64,000 nt of DNA, taken from assembly GCF_030372275.1 (NCBI RefSeq), contig NZ_JAUDDJ010000012.1; one strand, given 5' to 3'. Source of the stretch: Lawsonibacter sp900766145 (GTDB lineage Bacteria; Bacillota; Clostridia; Oscillospirales; Oscillospiraceae). Positions 48,031 through 57,673 of the stretch are shown piece by piece (the stretch's first letter is position 1; each line of letters begins with the position of its first letter). The notes beneath the pieces were generated by a model. That model had not been told where the DNA came from. It saw only the letters and a program-made list of their open reading frames with translations, and ran no database searches. The translations under genes were made by a program, and so were the position numbers.

Positions 48031-49590
48031 TTATGGATCTGCCCGCCGGACGATGAGAAAATAGTGCTCCGTCTTCGCATCTAGCTTTACGGTCTTGATG
48101 CCTGCCTCCAGGTCAAAGCCGAAGTTCTGCCACAGAATTTCGATCTGTCCACGGTCCTCCAGGGTAGCAGTCTGCTCCGTACACGCGAGGTTAGAGCACA
48201 GGGTGGTCATCAGGTCGTAGCCTCGGGCCCCCTCGTTAGGCTGTTCGCAGCTGTAGTCACAGCTGCCATCTTTTTTCATGAAGGCGGTCACCGTGAGGCT
48301 GCCCCCGGCGGGGACGGTGACCTGGGCCTCTAACCAGCACACCCGCTGGATTCCCTCCGCATCAGAGGCCACATCCTCCAGCCAGCCGGCGCTGTATCGT
48401 GATGCTTCCTGTGAAGTTAGCCCGCCATAGGCCAGCAGCTGTTCCAAAACCACCCGATAGTAACGTTCAAAATCCATCTGCATATCAGAAGGAGACGAAA
48501 ACTCCCGTTCCTGCGTGAATCGAGTGAGAATCTCCCGAAGCATCGTGTCCAGGTTGCTCTCGTACCGTTCCACAGTGACCCCGCAGCCCTCCAGCTTGGG
48601 CGTATCCTCATCCACGCCGCCGGTGACATAGCCGTCCACCGTCAGATTTCTAATATCCTCACCGATCACAATCAGGTAGTAGGGCTCCCCATAGTTGGAT
48701 TCCCGCTCCTCCGGGATGGAGAAGCCCTGGACCATGGTCCCGCTTTCCGGGTCATACCGGCAGCCGTGGAAACCGTAGGTCAAAACACGGGTTTTATCGT
48801 AATCCAGGTCAAAGGATGCCCGCAGAAAGGGGTTTGGGGCCTGTTTGCTGGCAGACGGGCCATAGGGGTTTGTAAACCGATAGACGGTCACCGGCACCTG
48901 GCTCACGTCAGGGGTTTCCTCCAGCGCACGGGCCAGATAACTGCCGTCGGAGAGCAGATCCCGGTAGTTCTCCCAACTCTCCGGGGAGTCCAGGTTGATG
49001 CTGCCCCCCTCCTCTCCATCCAACAGGCCGCCGGCTCCTTCAAAATTACCGGCATAGGCGCCCACATGCAGCTGGGTCTCCAGCTCATTTCCGTCCATAG
49101 ACAACACGGGAATATCTCGCTCCAGACTGGGCAGTGAGGTGACAAAGGGGTAAAGCAGAGTGAGGGTCTGGTCCTCCGCCCCGATGTTGGTCAGAGTGTA
49201 CTCATCCGTGACAAGAATGTGGCTGTCATACCGCTCCTGCTCCAGCTCCTCATCCCACACCGGCACCCAGGGGGTAAAGTCCATGGTAATGGCTCGCTGG
49301 GCGGTAATGTTTTTGTTTTCCTCCCGCAATGTCATGGGAAGCACCGGTCCGGCATAGGACTGAAAGGTGATGGCCCCGTCCGCGCCGCTGACAGGCTGGC
49401 TGGAGCGCCCGCCTATCAGGGGGATGCGTCCGGTGACGACCCCTGCCACCAGACAGAAGCAGGCAGCCAGGGCGGCCCAGCCCATCCAGCGTCTTGTTTT
49501 ACGCCGCTTTCTGGGCTCCAGGGCCGGGTCGATCATCTCGTCGTTCAGGTTGCTGATGGCCTTAAAAAGGCGCTCGCTCTGCTTGCTCAT
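48031..49590 (-). CDS. Membrane-anchored protein cotranscribed with an ECF-type sigma factor (putative anti-sigma)
   Basis: This 519-residue protein has a short cytoplasmic N-terminus (about 35 residues, basic), one membrane helix near residues 36-56 and a large extracytoplasmic domain. Its ATG overlaps the sigma gene stop (ATGA), so it is probably the membrane anchor or anti-sigma partner. The large outer domain is not recognised and may sense a signal. The open frame extends to 50061 but that part overlaps the sigma gene and is not coding. Confidence 0.75.
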   Translation of the reverse strand: MSKQSERLFKAISNLNDEMIDPALEPRKRRKTRRWMGWAALAACFCLVAGVVTGRIPLIGGRSSQPVSGADGAITFQSYAGPVLPMTLREENKNITAQRAITMDFTPWVPVWDEELEQERYDSHILVTDEYTLTNIGAEDQTLTLLYPFVTSLPSLERDIPVLSMDGNELETQLHVGAYAGNFEGAGGLLDGEEGGSINLDSPESWENYRDLLSDGSYLARALEETPDVSQVPVTVYRFTNPYGPSASKQAPNPFLRASFDLDYDKTRVLTYGFHGCRYDPESGTMVQGFSIPEERESNYGEPYYLIVIGEDIRNLTVDGYVTGGVDEDTPKLEGCGVTVERYESNLDTMLREILTRFTQEREFSSPSDMQMDFERYYRVVLEQLLAYGGLTSQEASRYSAGWLEDVASDAEGIQRVCWLEAQVTVPAGGSLTVTAFMKKDGSCDYSCEQPNEGARGYDLMTTLCSNLACTEQTATLEDRGQIEILWQNFGFDLEAGIKTVKLDAKTEHYFLIVRRADP

Positions 49591-50144
49591 AGTACCACGC
49601 CCTCCTTCTCCAGAGCCAGGCGCAGGCTCTGGCGCAGCCGCCGCAGCCGCTGGGCCAGACCATTGGGCGAGCAGCCCAGCCCGGCTGCCAGCTCCTTTAC
49701 CGCCTCTCCGCACCAGTAGCGGCGGAGAAACAGATTTCGCTCTTCCAGGGATAGAGTCTGGAGCCACCGCTCCACCGCCCGGGCCACCTCCTGGGCCTCC
49801 CACTGCTCCTCTGCGCTGGGCACCGCAGGGACGCACTCCTCCAGCTCCAGCACCAGCGCCTCCATTCCCCCGCCCCGCTTGGCGCTGTACCGCTGCCGCC
49901 AGCGGTCGATGGAAAGATTGCGCACGATGCGGCACAGGTAGGCCCGCAGACTGTTGGGCCGCTGGGGCGGCATGGTGTTCCAGGCCCGGTGCCAGGTGTC
50001 GTTGACACACTCCTCCGCGTCCGGGCGGCTTTGCAGGATGTTGTAGGAGACGCTGCGGCACACCGGACCGTACTTCTCCTCTGAGGCTGTGATGGCCCGC
50101 TCCTCCCGCTGCCAGTACCAGGCCACGATCTGCTTATCCTCCAT
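49587..50144 (-). CDS. ECF-type RNA polymerase sigma factor
   Basis: This 185-residue protein has region 2 (ILQSRPDAEECVNDTWHRAW, then LRAYLCRIVRNLSIDRWR) and region 4 (LSLEERNLFLRRYWCGEAV, then LGCSPNGLAQRLRRLR). The start at 50144 is chosen for the AAGGGGGG ribosome site. It overlaps the putative anti-sigma gene by four bases. The regulon is unknown. Confidence 0.88.
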   Translation of the reverse strand: MEDKQIVAWYWQREERAITASEEKYGPVCRSVSYNILQSRPDAEECVNDTWHRAWNTMPPQRPNSLRAYLCRIVRNLSIDRWRQRYSAKRGGGMEALVLELEECVPAVPSAEEQWEAQEVARAVERWLQTLSLEERNLFLRRYWCGEAVKELAAGLGCSPNGLAQRLRRLRQSLRLALEKEGVVL

Positions 50145-50341
50145 GTGGGCTCCCCCCTTGTTGTTTCCCTTCATTCATCTGGACGGAATTGCCCGGGGAA
50201 TATGACCAAAAATCTTCCTTTTATTGTACCATGGCAGAAAAATCCTGCCAATGCTCTCGTCCCGGCATTGCGAAACGGCCTCCTGTGTGCTACAATCTAT
50301 CCCGATGTCTGAAATTTTCTCGGAAAAGAGGGTTTCTTTTG

Positions 50342-50689
50342 ATGTATCCCATCTGTGTTTTGATCGCGCTGCTGCCGCCCATTGCCATGCTGGCGGTGGG
50401 AATCTGGTGGAAGGTGTCTCCCCCCAAGCTGGAGGGCAAGGGCCTGGCTTACCGCACCCAGCTTTCTACCAAGAGCCCGGAGGCCTGGGCCTTTGCCCAC
50501 AAGCACTGTTCCCGGCTGTGGGTGCGCATGGGCGTCATTTTGACCGCGGCGGCGGGCATTGCCATGTACCTGCTGCGAGACCAGGACTACCAGACCTTCC
50601 TCATCTGGATCCTGGCGGGCGAGATGGCCCTGTTCTGTGTGTCCGCCTTCCTGGTGGACGCCCTGCTGAAAGCAAATTTTGACGCCTGA
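50342..50689 (+). CDS. SdpI-family-like small membrane protein
   Basis: This 115-residue protein has three hydrophobic segments and the SdpI-like motif TKSPEAWAFAHKHCSRLWVRMG near residues 43-64. SdpI proteins can give immunity to the SdpC toxin, but most relatives are of unknown role. An AGAGGG site precedes the ATG; longer in-frame starts overlap non-coding upstream sequence. Confidence 0.7.
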   Translation: MYPICVLIALLPPIAMLAVGIWWKVSPPKLEGKGLAYRTQLSTKSPEAWAFAHKHCSRLWVRMGVILTAAAGIAMYLLRDQDYQTFLIWILAGEMALFCVSAFLVDALLKANFDA

Positions 50690-50691
50690 AC

Positions 50692-50729
50692 AACAAGCCC
50701 CATCCGGCAAATGCCGGATGGGGCTTGTT
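50692..50729. terminator. Rho-independent terminator
   Basis: AACAAGCCCCATCCGGCA and its exact complement, loop AA, then TTTG. It serves convergent genes on both strands. Confidence 0.9.
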
Positions 50730-50732
50730 TGT

Positions 50733-51431
50733 CTATGAGGACAGGCAGACCTGGGCCAATACGGCGGCCAGCTTGGTCTGGTAGTCCTCCTGGCGGAGCA
50801 TCGCCTCCTCCTCCGGGTTGGAGAGAAAGCCGCACTCCACCAGCACCGCTGGGCAATCTACGTGGTTCATTAGGTACACGTTGTCTGCAATGGGCTTGGC
50901 CTGACGGCTGTTGTCAGGCTGCAAGCTGGTGTGAATCGCCTGCTGGCAGGTCTCCGCCAGGGCCTGGGAGCCCTGGGTGGGGGCAAAGAACACCTGGGTG
51001 CCGTGGTACTTGCTCTGGGGAAAGGTGTTCTGATGGATGCTCACCAGCACCGCCCCTTCCAGCTCCCCCACCAGCTGAGCCCGGTTGTGCAGGTCGGATA
51101 CCTTCTTCTCCCGCAGCGTCTTGGCCTCCGGGTCGTGCAGGGAGATGTCCTCCTCCCGCATCAGGTAGCTGTTCTCCCCGTAAAAGCCTAGCAGGGCATC
51201 CAGCCGCTTGGCAATGGCCAGATTGATCTGGCTCTCCGGAACTCCGGTCACCGACACCGCCCCGCCATCCTCGCCCCCGTGGCCCGGGTCCACCACCCAC
51301 ACCCGCTCGCCCTCCGGCCAGGAGGCTGCCGGAGCCGCGGGGCCCAGATAAGTCTGAAGCAGCATTCCCCCGCTCAGCACCGCCAGCAGCCCGGCTAAAA
51401 TCAGTAAAGAACCCCATGTCATCCGTTTCAA
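50733..51431 (-). CDS. cwlD: N-acetylmuramoyl-L-alanine amidase CwlD
   Basis: This is an Amidase_3 enzyme of about 232 residues with an N-terminal membrane helix and the zinc motifs VVDPGHGGEDGG, SIHQNTF and LVECGFLSN. CwlD makes muramic lactam in spore cortex together with PdaA. The TTG at 51431 has GGGAGGG 8 bases upstream; a GTG at 51449 or an ATG at 51422 are alternatives. Confidence 0.9.
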   Translation of the reverse strand: MKRMTWGSLLILAGLLAVLSGGMLLQTYLGPAAPAASWPEGERVWVVDPGHGGEDGGAVSVTGVPESQINLAIAKRLDALLGFYGENSYLMREEDISLHDPEAKTLREKKVSDLHNRAQLVGELEGAVLVSIHQNTFPQSKYHGTQVFFAPTQGSQALAETCQQAIHTSLQPDNSRQAKPIADNVYLMNHVDCPAVLVECGFLSNPEEEAMLRQEDYQTKLAAVLAQVCLSS

Positions 51432-51559
51432 CCCCACATCCCTCCCCACCTATCCTATGGAGCCAGGGCCGGGACTATGTATGGACCCTCCCGCCCCCAT
51501 GTGCATAGGATGCATCGGGAGGCGGAGAGCCTCCCAATCCCAACCGAGGAGGAATTACC

Positions 51560-52024
51560 TTGAATATGGAAAATGACAGCTCCTGCCCCCTGCCCAGCTG
51601 CCCGGACCGCTATGGCACCCTGCCGTCCTGCGCGGGTCTGTCGGTGCCCTATGTTCCCTTCCAGCAGGAAGGTTCTCAGAAATATAGCCAGAGCGACGCG
51701 CTGAGCAATGGCACTCTGTTTCCCGGCCTGAATCTTCCCTTCCGCCTGAAAGTGGAGGGCAGTACCGTCCCTGTCGGTCCCCTGGCCGAGCTCCAGGCTC
51801 TGGAGTTTGTGGTGGCGGAACTTGGCATGTATCTGGATACACATCCCAGCGACCAGGAGGCCTTCGACCTGTTTCAGAAGTACGCCGCCATGGAGAAGAG
51901 CGCCCGGGAGACCTATCAGGCCAAGTTTGGCCCTCTGACCCAGAGCGCCTCTGCCAACGGGGAGAATTACCAGTGGCTCAAGGAGCCCTGGCCCTGGAAC
52001 TATGCGCAAAACGAGGTGAAGTGA
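51560..52024 (+). CDS. CotJA-CotJB fusion spore coat protein
   Basis: In this 154-residue protein, residues about 25-65 match CotJA (VPYVPFQQ, then SDALSNGTLFPGLNLPF). Residues about 78-154 match CotJB (ELQALEFVVAELGMYLDTHP, then NYQWLKEPWPWNYA). In B. subtilis these are two genes. The start is TTG (or ATG at 51566) after GAGGAGG. It is followed at once by cotJC. Confidence 0.85.
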   Translation: MNMENDSSCPLPSCPDRYGTLPSCAGLSVPYVPFQQEGSQKYSQSDALSNGTLFPGLNLPFRLKVEGSTVPVGPLAELQALEFVVAELGMYLDTHPSDQEAFDLFQKYAAMEKSARETYQAKFGPLTQSASANGENYQWLKEPWPWNYAQNEVK

Positions 52025-52025
52025 C

Positions 52026-52664
52026 ATGTTTCTTTATGAGAAAAAGCTGCAGTTCCCGGTAAAGGTGGCCACTCCCAACCCCAAGCTGGCCTCCTTCATC
52101 ATCAGCCAGTACGGCGGCCCCGACGGCGAGTTGGGTGCGGCTATGCGCTACCTCTCCCAGCGCTACGCCATGCCCTATGCGGAAGCCAAAGGCCTGCTCA
52201 CCGACATCGGCACCGAGGAGCTGGGCCACATGGAGATGGTGGCCGCCCTGGTCCATCAGCTCACCCGAAACCTGAGCGACGAGGAGGTGCGCAATAACGC
52301 CTCCTTCGCCCCCTACTTTGTAGACCACACCACCGGCGTCTACCCCACCGCCGCTTCCGGTTTCCCCTGGAGCGCGGGAGGCATGCAGTCCACCGGCGAC
52401 GTGATCGCCGACCTGACGGAGGACCTGGCGGCGGAACAGAAGGCCCGCCTCACCTACGACAACATCCTGCGTCTCAGCGACGACCCGGACGTGAACAACG
52501 TCATCCGCTTCCTGCGGGAGCGGGAGATCGTCCACTTCCAGCGCTTCGGCGAGTGTTTGCGGCTGTGCAAGGAGAAGATGGACGCCAAGAACGTCTACCT
52601 CACCAACCCGGCCTTCGACCGCTCCCCCACTCCCCAGCCCCGCACCGGAATGGCAAAGGGCTGA
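52026..52664 (+). CDS. cotJC: Spore coat protein CotJC, manganese-catalase family
   Basis: This 212-residue ferritin-like protein has the Mn-catalase ligand pattern: GELGAAMRYLSQRY near residue 37, TEELGHMEMV near 68 and the late EREIVHFQRFGE. Its start is one base after the CotJA-CotJB stop, so the two are translated together in the mother cell. It may protect the spore against peroxide. Confidence 0.93.
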   Translation: MFLYEKKLQFPVKVATPNPKLASFIISQYGGPDGELGAAMRYLSQRYAMPYAEAKGLLTDIGTEELGHMEMVAALVHQLTRNLSDEEVRNNASFAPYFVDHTTGVYPTAASGFPWSAGGMQSTGDVIADLTEDLAAEQKARLTYDNILRLSDDPDVNNVIRFLREREIVHFQRFGECLRLCKEKMDAKNVYLTNPAFDRSPTPQPRTGMAKG

Positions 52665-52693
52665 CCTCAGCGGAGCTGAATTTCAAAAGCACA

Positions 52694-52732
52694 AGTCCGG
52701 GAGGCACTCCGTTTGGAGTACCTCCCGGACTC
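52694..52732. terminator. Stem-loop between cotJC and the GntR gene
   Basis: AGTCCGGGAGGCACTCC pairs with GGAGTACCTCCCGGACT (one mismatch), loop GTTT. The following T-run is weak. Confidence 0.7.
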
Positions 52733-52762
52733 TTATGTGTTCCGGTGGGGTGCTTTTTATGG

Positions 52763-53497
52763 TTATGTACGGGACACCGACCGCCGCACCGCATTGTCCT
52801 GGAAGCGGAAAATGGCCGGATGGTGTCGGGACTGGGTGTATTCAAACATGATGCCCTCGCTGTTGTACACCTGGTTGCTTACTACGGCAAGGCAGTTGTA
52901 TTCCCCCAGAGCCAGCCACTTCTCATCCAGAGGGGTGGCTTTCTCTACCGTGACGGTGCGCTTGCTGGTGACGATGACCATACCCAGGGTCTCCTCTAAG
53001 TACTGGTACACAGACCCGGAGGCGATCTCCGGGGTGAACTGGGGCATACACTCGGCCAGAAAGTAGCTTACATTCAGAATTTTGGGCAGGCCGTTGAGAT
53101 CGTGGGTACGGCACAGGGCAAACAGCTCCGCGCCCACGGGGAAGCCGGTTTGCCGGGCAATGGCTTCGTCTGCGGTACACCGTTCAAAGGAGACCACCCG
53201 GGTGCTGCTGTTCTGACCGGTACGCTGTGCAGTCTCCCGAAAGGACTCGATCACTCCCATGGTATAAGAGGAGGGCTCAATGGGCTGGAAGATGTTGCAC
53301 ACGCCCCTACCCTGCCGGGTCTGAACATAACCGTCCCGTACTAGCTCAGAAATGGCACGGCGTACGGTGTTCCTGGAACAATCAAACTCTGCAATCAGGG
53401 TATTTTCTGAGGGAAGCAGTTGCCCCACCTGATACTCTCCCGATTCAATGCGTTGTTTTAAGACAGAATAGATTTGACCAAATTTCTGACGCGGCAT
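52763..53497 (-). CDS. GntR/UTRA family regulator of trehalose use (TreR-like)
   Basis: This 244-residue regulator has an N-terminal winged helix (LLPSENTLIAEFDCSRNTVRRAI) and a C-terminal UTRA ligand domain, as in TreR, which senses trehalose-6-phosphate. The start at 53497 is set by AAGGAGG. It is divergent from the trehalose PTS operon. Matching operators lie before its own gene (53510) and in the operon promoter (53644). Confidence 0.88.
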   Translation of the reverse strand: MPRQKFGQIYSVLKQRIESGEYQVGQLLPSENTLIAEFDCSRNTVRRAISELVRDGYVQTRQGRGVCNIFQPIEPSSYTMGVIESFRETAQRTGQNSSTRVVSFERCTADEAIARQTGFPVGAELFALCRTHDLNGLPKILNVSYFLAECMPQFTPEIASGSVYQYLEETLGMVIVTSKRTVTVEKATPLDEKWLALGEYNCLAVVSNQVYNSEGIMFEYTQSRHHPAIFRFQDNAVRRSVSRT

Positions 53498-53509
53498 ATA
53501 GGGGCCTCC

Positions 53510-53521
53510 TTGTTTAAACAA
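53510..53521. promoter_or_regulatory. Operator TTGTTTAAACAA in the regulator leader
   Basis: A perfect 12-bp palindrome just upstream of the ribosome site of the regulator gene, differing by one base from the site at 53644-53655. It suggests autoregulation. Confidence 0.7.
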
Positions 53522-53641
53522 CCTGGAATTGATTTATTGTATCACTTCGGTTCCCTGCCGTCAACCACTCCGAAAAAAGAAACCTCGGATTGTACACCTG
53601 CCTAAAAAAAGCGTGTTTTCTTTATCACCTTTCCCAAATTA

Positions 53642-53664
53642 ACTTGTATAAACAAGTGTAGTAT
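53642..53664 (+). promoter_or_regulatory. Trehalose operon operator and -10
   Basis: ACTTGTATAAACAAGT (53642-53657) is an inverted repeat lying immediately before a -10-like TAGTAT (53659-53664), so a bound repressor would block polymerase. It matches the TreR-type operator pattern. Confidence 0.7.
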
Positions 53665-53737
53665 CCTTTCTGACAGGAAGAAACGGCAGCCCGCCTATCT
53701 CCGGGCGGCTGACCACAATAAGAGGAGGATCGGTTCT

Positions 53738-55668
53738 ATGGCAAAGTATCAGGCGGATGTCCGGGCCCTGCTGGAGTACATCGGGGGCAAGGAAAACATC
53801 CGCGCAGTTTCCCACTGTATGACCCGGATGCGGTTTGTTCTGGTGGAGCCCTCCAAGGCGGACACCGAGAAAATCGAGGCCATCCCCGCCGTCAAGGGCA
53901 CCTTCACCCAGGCGGGCCAGTTCCAGGTGATCATCGGCAACGATGTGGCCATTTTCTACAACGAGTTCACAGCCTACGCGGGTATCGAAGGGGTAGGCAA
54001 GGACGTGGTGAAGGCGGCAGCCAAGAGCAACCAGTCTCTGGCCCAGCGCATCGTGGGCACCCTGGGCGAGATCTTCGCCCCTATTATCCCCGCCCTCATC
54101 TGCGGCGGCCTGATCTTAGGCTTCCGCAACATCATCGGTGAGATCAATTTCTTTGCAGACGGCACCCAGAGCCTGGCGGACATCTCCCAGTTCTGGGCCG
54201 GCGTGTACAGCTTCCTGTGGCTGATCGGTGAGGCGGTCTTCCACATGCTCCCCGTGGGCATTGTCTGGTCCATCACCAAAAAGATGGGCACCACCCAGAT
54301 CCTGGGCATCATCCTGGGTCTGACTCTGGTCTCCCCCCAGCTGCTCAACGGCTTCTCGGTGGCCACGGCAGAGACCATCCCGGTGTGGGATTTCGGCTTT
54401 GCCCAGGTACAGATGATCGGCTACCAGGGCCAGGTCATCGCCGCCATGCTGGCGGGCTTTGTGCTGGTCTATCTGGAAAAATTCTTTAAAAAGCACTGCC
54501 CCGAAGTGGTGAGCATGATTGTAGTGCCCTTCTGCTCCCTGGTCCCCGCCGTCATTATCGCCCACACGGTGGTGGGTCCCATCGGCTGGAAGATCGGCGA
54601 CGCCATCGCCTCGGTGGTGTATATGGGCCTGACCTCCAATGTGAAGTGGCTGTTTGCCGCCGCCTTCGGCTTCTGCTACGCCCCCATCGTCATGACCGGC
54701 CTGCACCACATGACCAACGCCATCGACTCCCAGCTGGTCAACCTCTATGAGGGCACCATTCTCTGGCCCATGATCGCCCTGTCCAACATCGCCAGGGCTC
54801 CGCTGTGCTGGCCATGTCCATTTTGCAGAAGAAGAACGAGCGGGCCCAGCAGGTGAACATCCCCGCCTGCATCTCCTGCTATCTGGGCGTCACCGAGCCC
54901 GCCCTGTTCGGCGTGAATCTGAAATACGGTTTTCCTCTGGTGTGCGGCATGATCGGCTCCGCTCTGGCGGCGGTCATCTCCATCGGCACGGGGGTGGAGG
55001 CCTACTCCATCGGCGTAGGCGGCCTGCCCGGCATCCTGTCCATCAAGCCTCAGTTCTGGCTGAGCTTCCTGGCCGCCATGGCGGTGGCCATCGTGATCCC
55101 TTTTACCCTGACCTTCGTGGTGGGCAAGCGGAAGCTGGCCGCGCCCCAGGCTGCCCCCGCTGATAACAGCCAGCCTGCCCAGGCAGAGCCCCTGCCCCAG
55201 CAGGAGGCCGCTGCCCCCGGTGAGATCAAGTCCCCCCTTTCCGGCCGGATCATCCCCCTGGAGGAGATCCCCGACCAGGTGTTTTCCCAGGGCGTGCTGG
55301 GTGAGGGCGTAGGCATCGAGCCCACGGACAACGTGGTGCTGGCCCCCGCCGACGGCGAGGTGTCCACCGTGATGGAGGACAGCGGCCACGCCTGCGGCCT
55401 GCTGCTGGACAACGGAGTGGAGCTGCTCATCCACGTGGGTATGGACACCGTGTCCATGGGGGGCGACGGATTCCAGCTCCATGTGAAGGAGGGCGACCGG
55501 GTGCGCCTGGGTGACAAGCTCATCACCTTTGACCCCGAGAAGATCCGCCGGGCCGGCCACCCCACCACCACCGCTTTTGTGGTCACCGAGCCTGCCGACC
55601 TCACCTTTGCCTTCCACACCAATCAGACCGCCCAGGCGGGAAAAACCACCGTGATAACCCAGGAATGA
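53738..55668 (+). pseudogene. treB: Trehalose PTS transporter EIIBCA, frameshifted
   Basis: The first frame (to 54856) carries EIIB with phospho-Cys27 in SHCMTRMRF and most of EIIC. At about 54793 the sequence reads GCCAGGGCTCC where the family needs one more C to continue ...SNIAQGSAVLAMS. The second frame (54805-55668) supplies the end of EIIC and a fused EIIA-Glc domain (LIHVGMDTV with the phospho-His). One base lost in a C-run splits a 643-residue protein. It is either a real mutation or a sequencing error. Confidence 0.88.
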
Positions 55669-55671
55669 GGA

Positions 55672-57327
55672 ATGGATATGAGCAACTTTAAGCAAAGCGC
55701 CGTCTATCAGATCTACCCCAAGTCCTTTCTGGACACCAACGGGGACGGCGTGGGCGATCTGCCCGGCGTGATCGAAAAGCTGGACTACCTCCAGAAGCTG
55801 GGGGTGGACTACCTCTGGCTGACCCCCTTCTTTGTCTCCCCACAGAACGACAACGGCTACGACGTGGCCGACTACCGCGCCATCGACCCCCGCTACGGTA
55901 CCATGGCCGACTTTGAGGCCCTGACCGCCCAGGCGGAGCAGCGGGGCATCGGTATCATGCTGGACATGGTGTTCAACCACACCTCCACCAGCCACCAGTG
56001 GTTCCAGAAGGCCCTGGCGGGAGATCCCCAATACCAGGACTACTACATCTTCCGCCCCGGCAAGCCCGACGGGACGCCCCCTACCAACTGGGAGAGCAAG
56101 TTCGGCGGCAGCGCCTGGGAGTATGTGCCCAGCCTGGACCAGTACTATCTGCACCTGTTTGACAAGACTCAGGCCGACCTGAACTGGGAGAACCCCGCCG
56201 TGCGCCGGGAGGTCCAGGACATCGTCCGCTTCTGGATGGGAAAGGGGGTCCGGGGCTTCCGCTTCGATGTGGTCAACCTCATCAGCAAGGGGGAATTTGT
56301 CGACGACCTCCAGGGGGACGGCCGCCGCTTCTACACCGACGGCCCCCGCATCCACGAGTTTCTCCAGGAACTCAACCGGGAGAGTTTTGGCCAGGCCCCG
56401 GAGATCATCACCGTGGGTGAGATGTCCTCCACCTCCATGGAAAACTGCTTCCGCTATGCCGGTGAGGACGGCAAGGAGCTGTCCATGGTCTTCTCCTTCC
56501 ACCATTTGAAGGTAGACTTTGTGGGCAACGAGAAGTGGGTGCTGGTGCCCGCCGATTTCAGCAAGCTCAAGGAGATCCTCTTCTCCTGGCAGGAGGGCAT
56601 GGCCCGGCACGGGGCCTGGAACGCCGTGTTCTGGTGCAACCACGACCAGCCCCGGGTGGTCTCCCGCTTCGGCGACGAGGGTGCCTACTGGAAGCAGTCG
56701 GCCAAGATGCTGGCCGGCGTGATCCACGCCATGCGGGGCACCCCCTATATCTACCAGGGAGAGGAGCTGGGCATGACCAACGCTGGCTTCACCCGCCTGG
56801 ACCAGTACCGGGACGTGGAGAGTCTCAACCACTTCCAGATTTTGCGGGACAAGGGCATGAGCGAGACCGGCGTATACGCCATCCTTCAGGCCCACTCCCG
56901 GGACAACAGCCGCACCCCCATGCAGTGGACTGCCGGCCCCAACGGCGGCTTTACCACCGGGGAACCCTGGATCTCCGTCAATCCCAACACCGCCTCCATC
57001 AACGCGGAGGGCCAGGTAGACGACCCGGACTCCATCTTCGCCTACTACCAGTCCCTCATCCGTCTGCGCAAGGAGTATGAGGTGTTCGCCCAGGGAGACT
57101 TCACCCCCCTTACCCCGGAGCACCCTTCGGTGCTGGCCTACCAGCGTCAATGGAAGAACACCACCCTGCTGTGCATCAACAATTTCTACCGCAAAGAATG
57201 TATTTGGAACAGCCCCGTCTCTCTGGAGGGATACCGGGTCCTGCTGTCCAACTACGACGACTGCCGCCCCAGCCAGAGCTGGACGCTGCGGCCCTATGAA
57301 TCCGCCCTGCTGATCAAAGAATCATAA
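55672..57327 (+). CDS. treC: Trehalose-6-phosphate hydrolase (alpha,alpha-phosphotrehalase)
   Basis: This 551-residue GH13 enzyme has conserved region I (MLDMVFNHTS), region II with the nucleophile (GFRFDVVNLISK), the acid/base region TVGEMSS, and FWCNHDQPR. It splits trehalose-6-phosphate into glucose and glucose-6-phosphate. Its gene starts three bases after treB. Confidence 0.95.
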   Translation: MDMSNFKQSAVYQIYPKSFLDTNGDGVGDLPGVIEKLDYLQKLGVDYLWLTPFFVSPQNDNGYDVADYRAIDPRYGTMADFEALTAQAEQRGIGIMLDMVFNHTSTSHQWFQKALAGDPQYQDYYIFRPGKPDGTPPTNWESKFGGSAWEYVPSLDQYYLHLFDKTQADLNWENPAVRREVQDIVRFWMGKGVRGFRFDVVNLISKGEFVDDLQGDGRRFYTDGPRIHEFLQELNRESFGQAPEIITVGEMSSTSMENCFRYAGEDGKELSMVFSFHHLKVDFVGNEKWVLVPADFSKLKEILFSWQEGMARHGAWNAVFWCNHDQPRVVSRFGDEGAYWKQSAKMLAGVIHAMRGTPYIYQGEELGMTNAGFTRLDQYRDVESLNHFQILRDKGMSETGVYAILQAHSRDNSRTPMQWTAGPNGGFTTGEPWISVNPNTASINAEGQVDDPDSIFAYYQSLIRLRKEYEVFAQGDFTPLTPEHPSVLAYQRQWKNTTLLCINNFYRKECIWNSPVSLEGYRVLLSNYDDCRPSQSWTLRPYESALLIKES

Positions 57328-57343
57328 AAGAGGAGTGTTTGTT

Positions 57344-57604
57344 ATGAAATCCTTCACCTACACCATCACCGACCCTGTTGGTATTCACGCCCGTCCCGCC
57401 GGCCTGCTGGTCAAGGCGGCCAAGGCCTTTGCCGGCACCGAGATCTCTGTCACCAAGGGCGATAAAACCGCCAAGAGCACTCAGCTCATGAAGCTGATGG
57501 GCCTGGGCGTCAAGGGGGGCGACACTGTCACCGTCACCGCCGACGGCCCCGACGAGGAGAAGGCCATCGCCGCCATGGAGCAGTTTTTCAAGAAAAACCT
57601 GTAA
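57344..57604 (+). CDS. ptsH: Phosphocarrier protein HPr
   Basis: This 86-residue protein has His15 in GIHARPAG and a serine (Ser45) at the HPr-kinase position in AKSTQLMKLM, so it can carry phosphate from Enzyme I and also receive regulatory phosphate. The start at 57344 follows AGAGGAG. It lies inside the trehalose operon. Confidence 0.95.
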   Translation: MKSFTYTITDPVGIHARPAGLLVKAAKAFAGTEISVTKGDKTAKSTQLMKLMGLGVKGGDTVTVTADGPDEEKAIAAMEQFFKKNL

Positions 57605-57615
57605 GAAATACCAGC

Positions 57616-57647
57616 GCCCACTGTGCCGGATGGACAGTGGGCCTTTT
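57616..57647 (+). terminator. Hairpin between ptsH and ptsI
   Basis: GCCCACTGT / ACAGTGGGC followed by CTTTTC. It may be a partial terminator that lowers Enzyme I relative to HPr. Confidence 0.7.
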
Positions 57648-57673
57648 CAAAACGACGGGAAAGAGGGAACGGT

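Noticed and set aside
49591..50061. Upstream extension of the putative anti-sigma gene
   Set aside because: It lies inside the sigma gene in another frame; the ATGA overlap at 49590 is the natural start.
54745..57150. Open frame of 801 codons on the minus strand
   Set aside because: Antisense to treB and treC; long only because GC-rich codon use removes stops.
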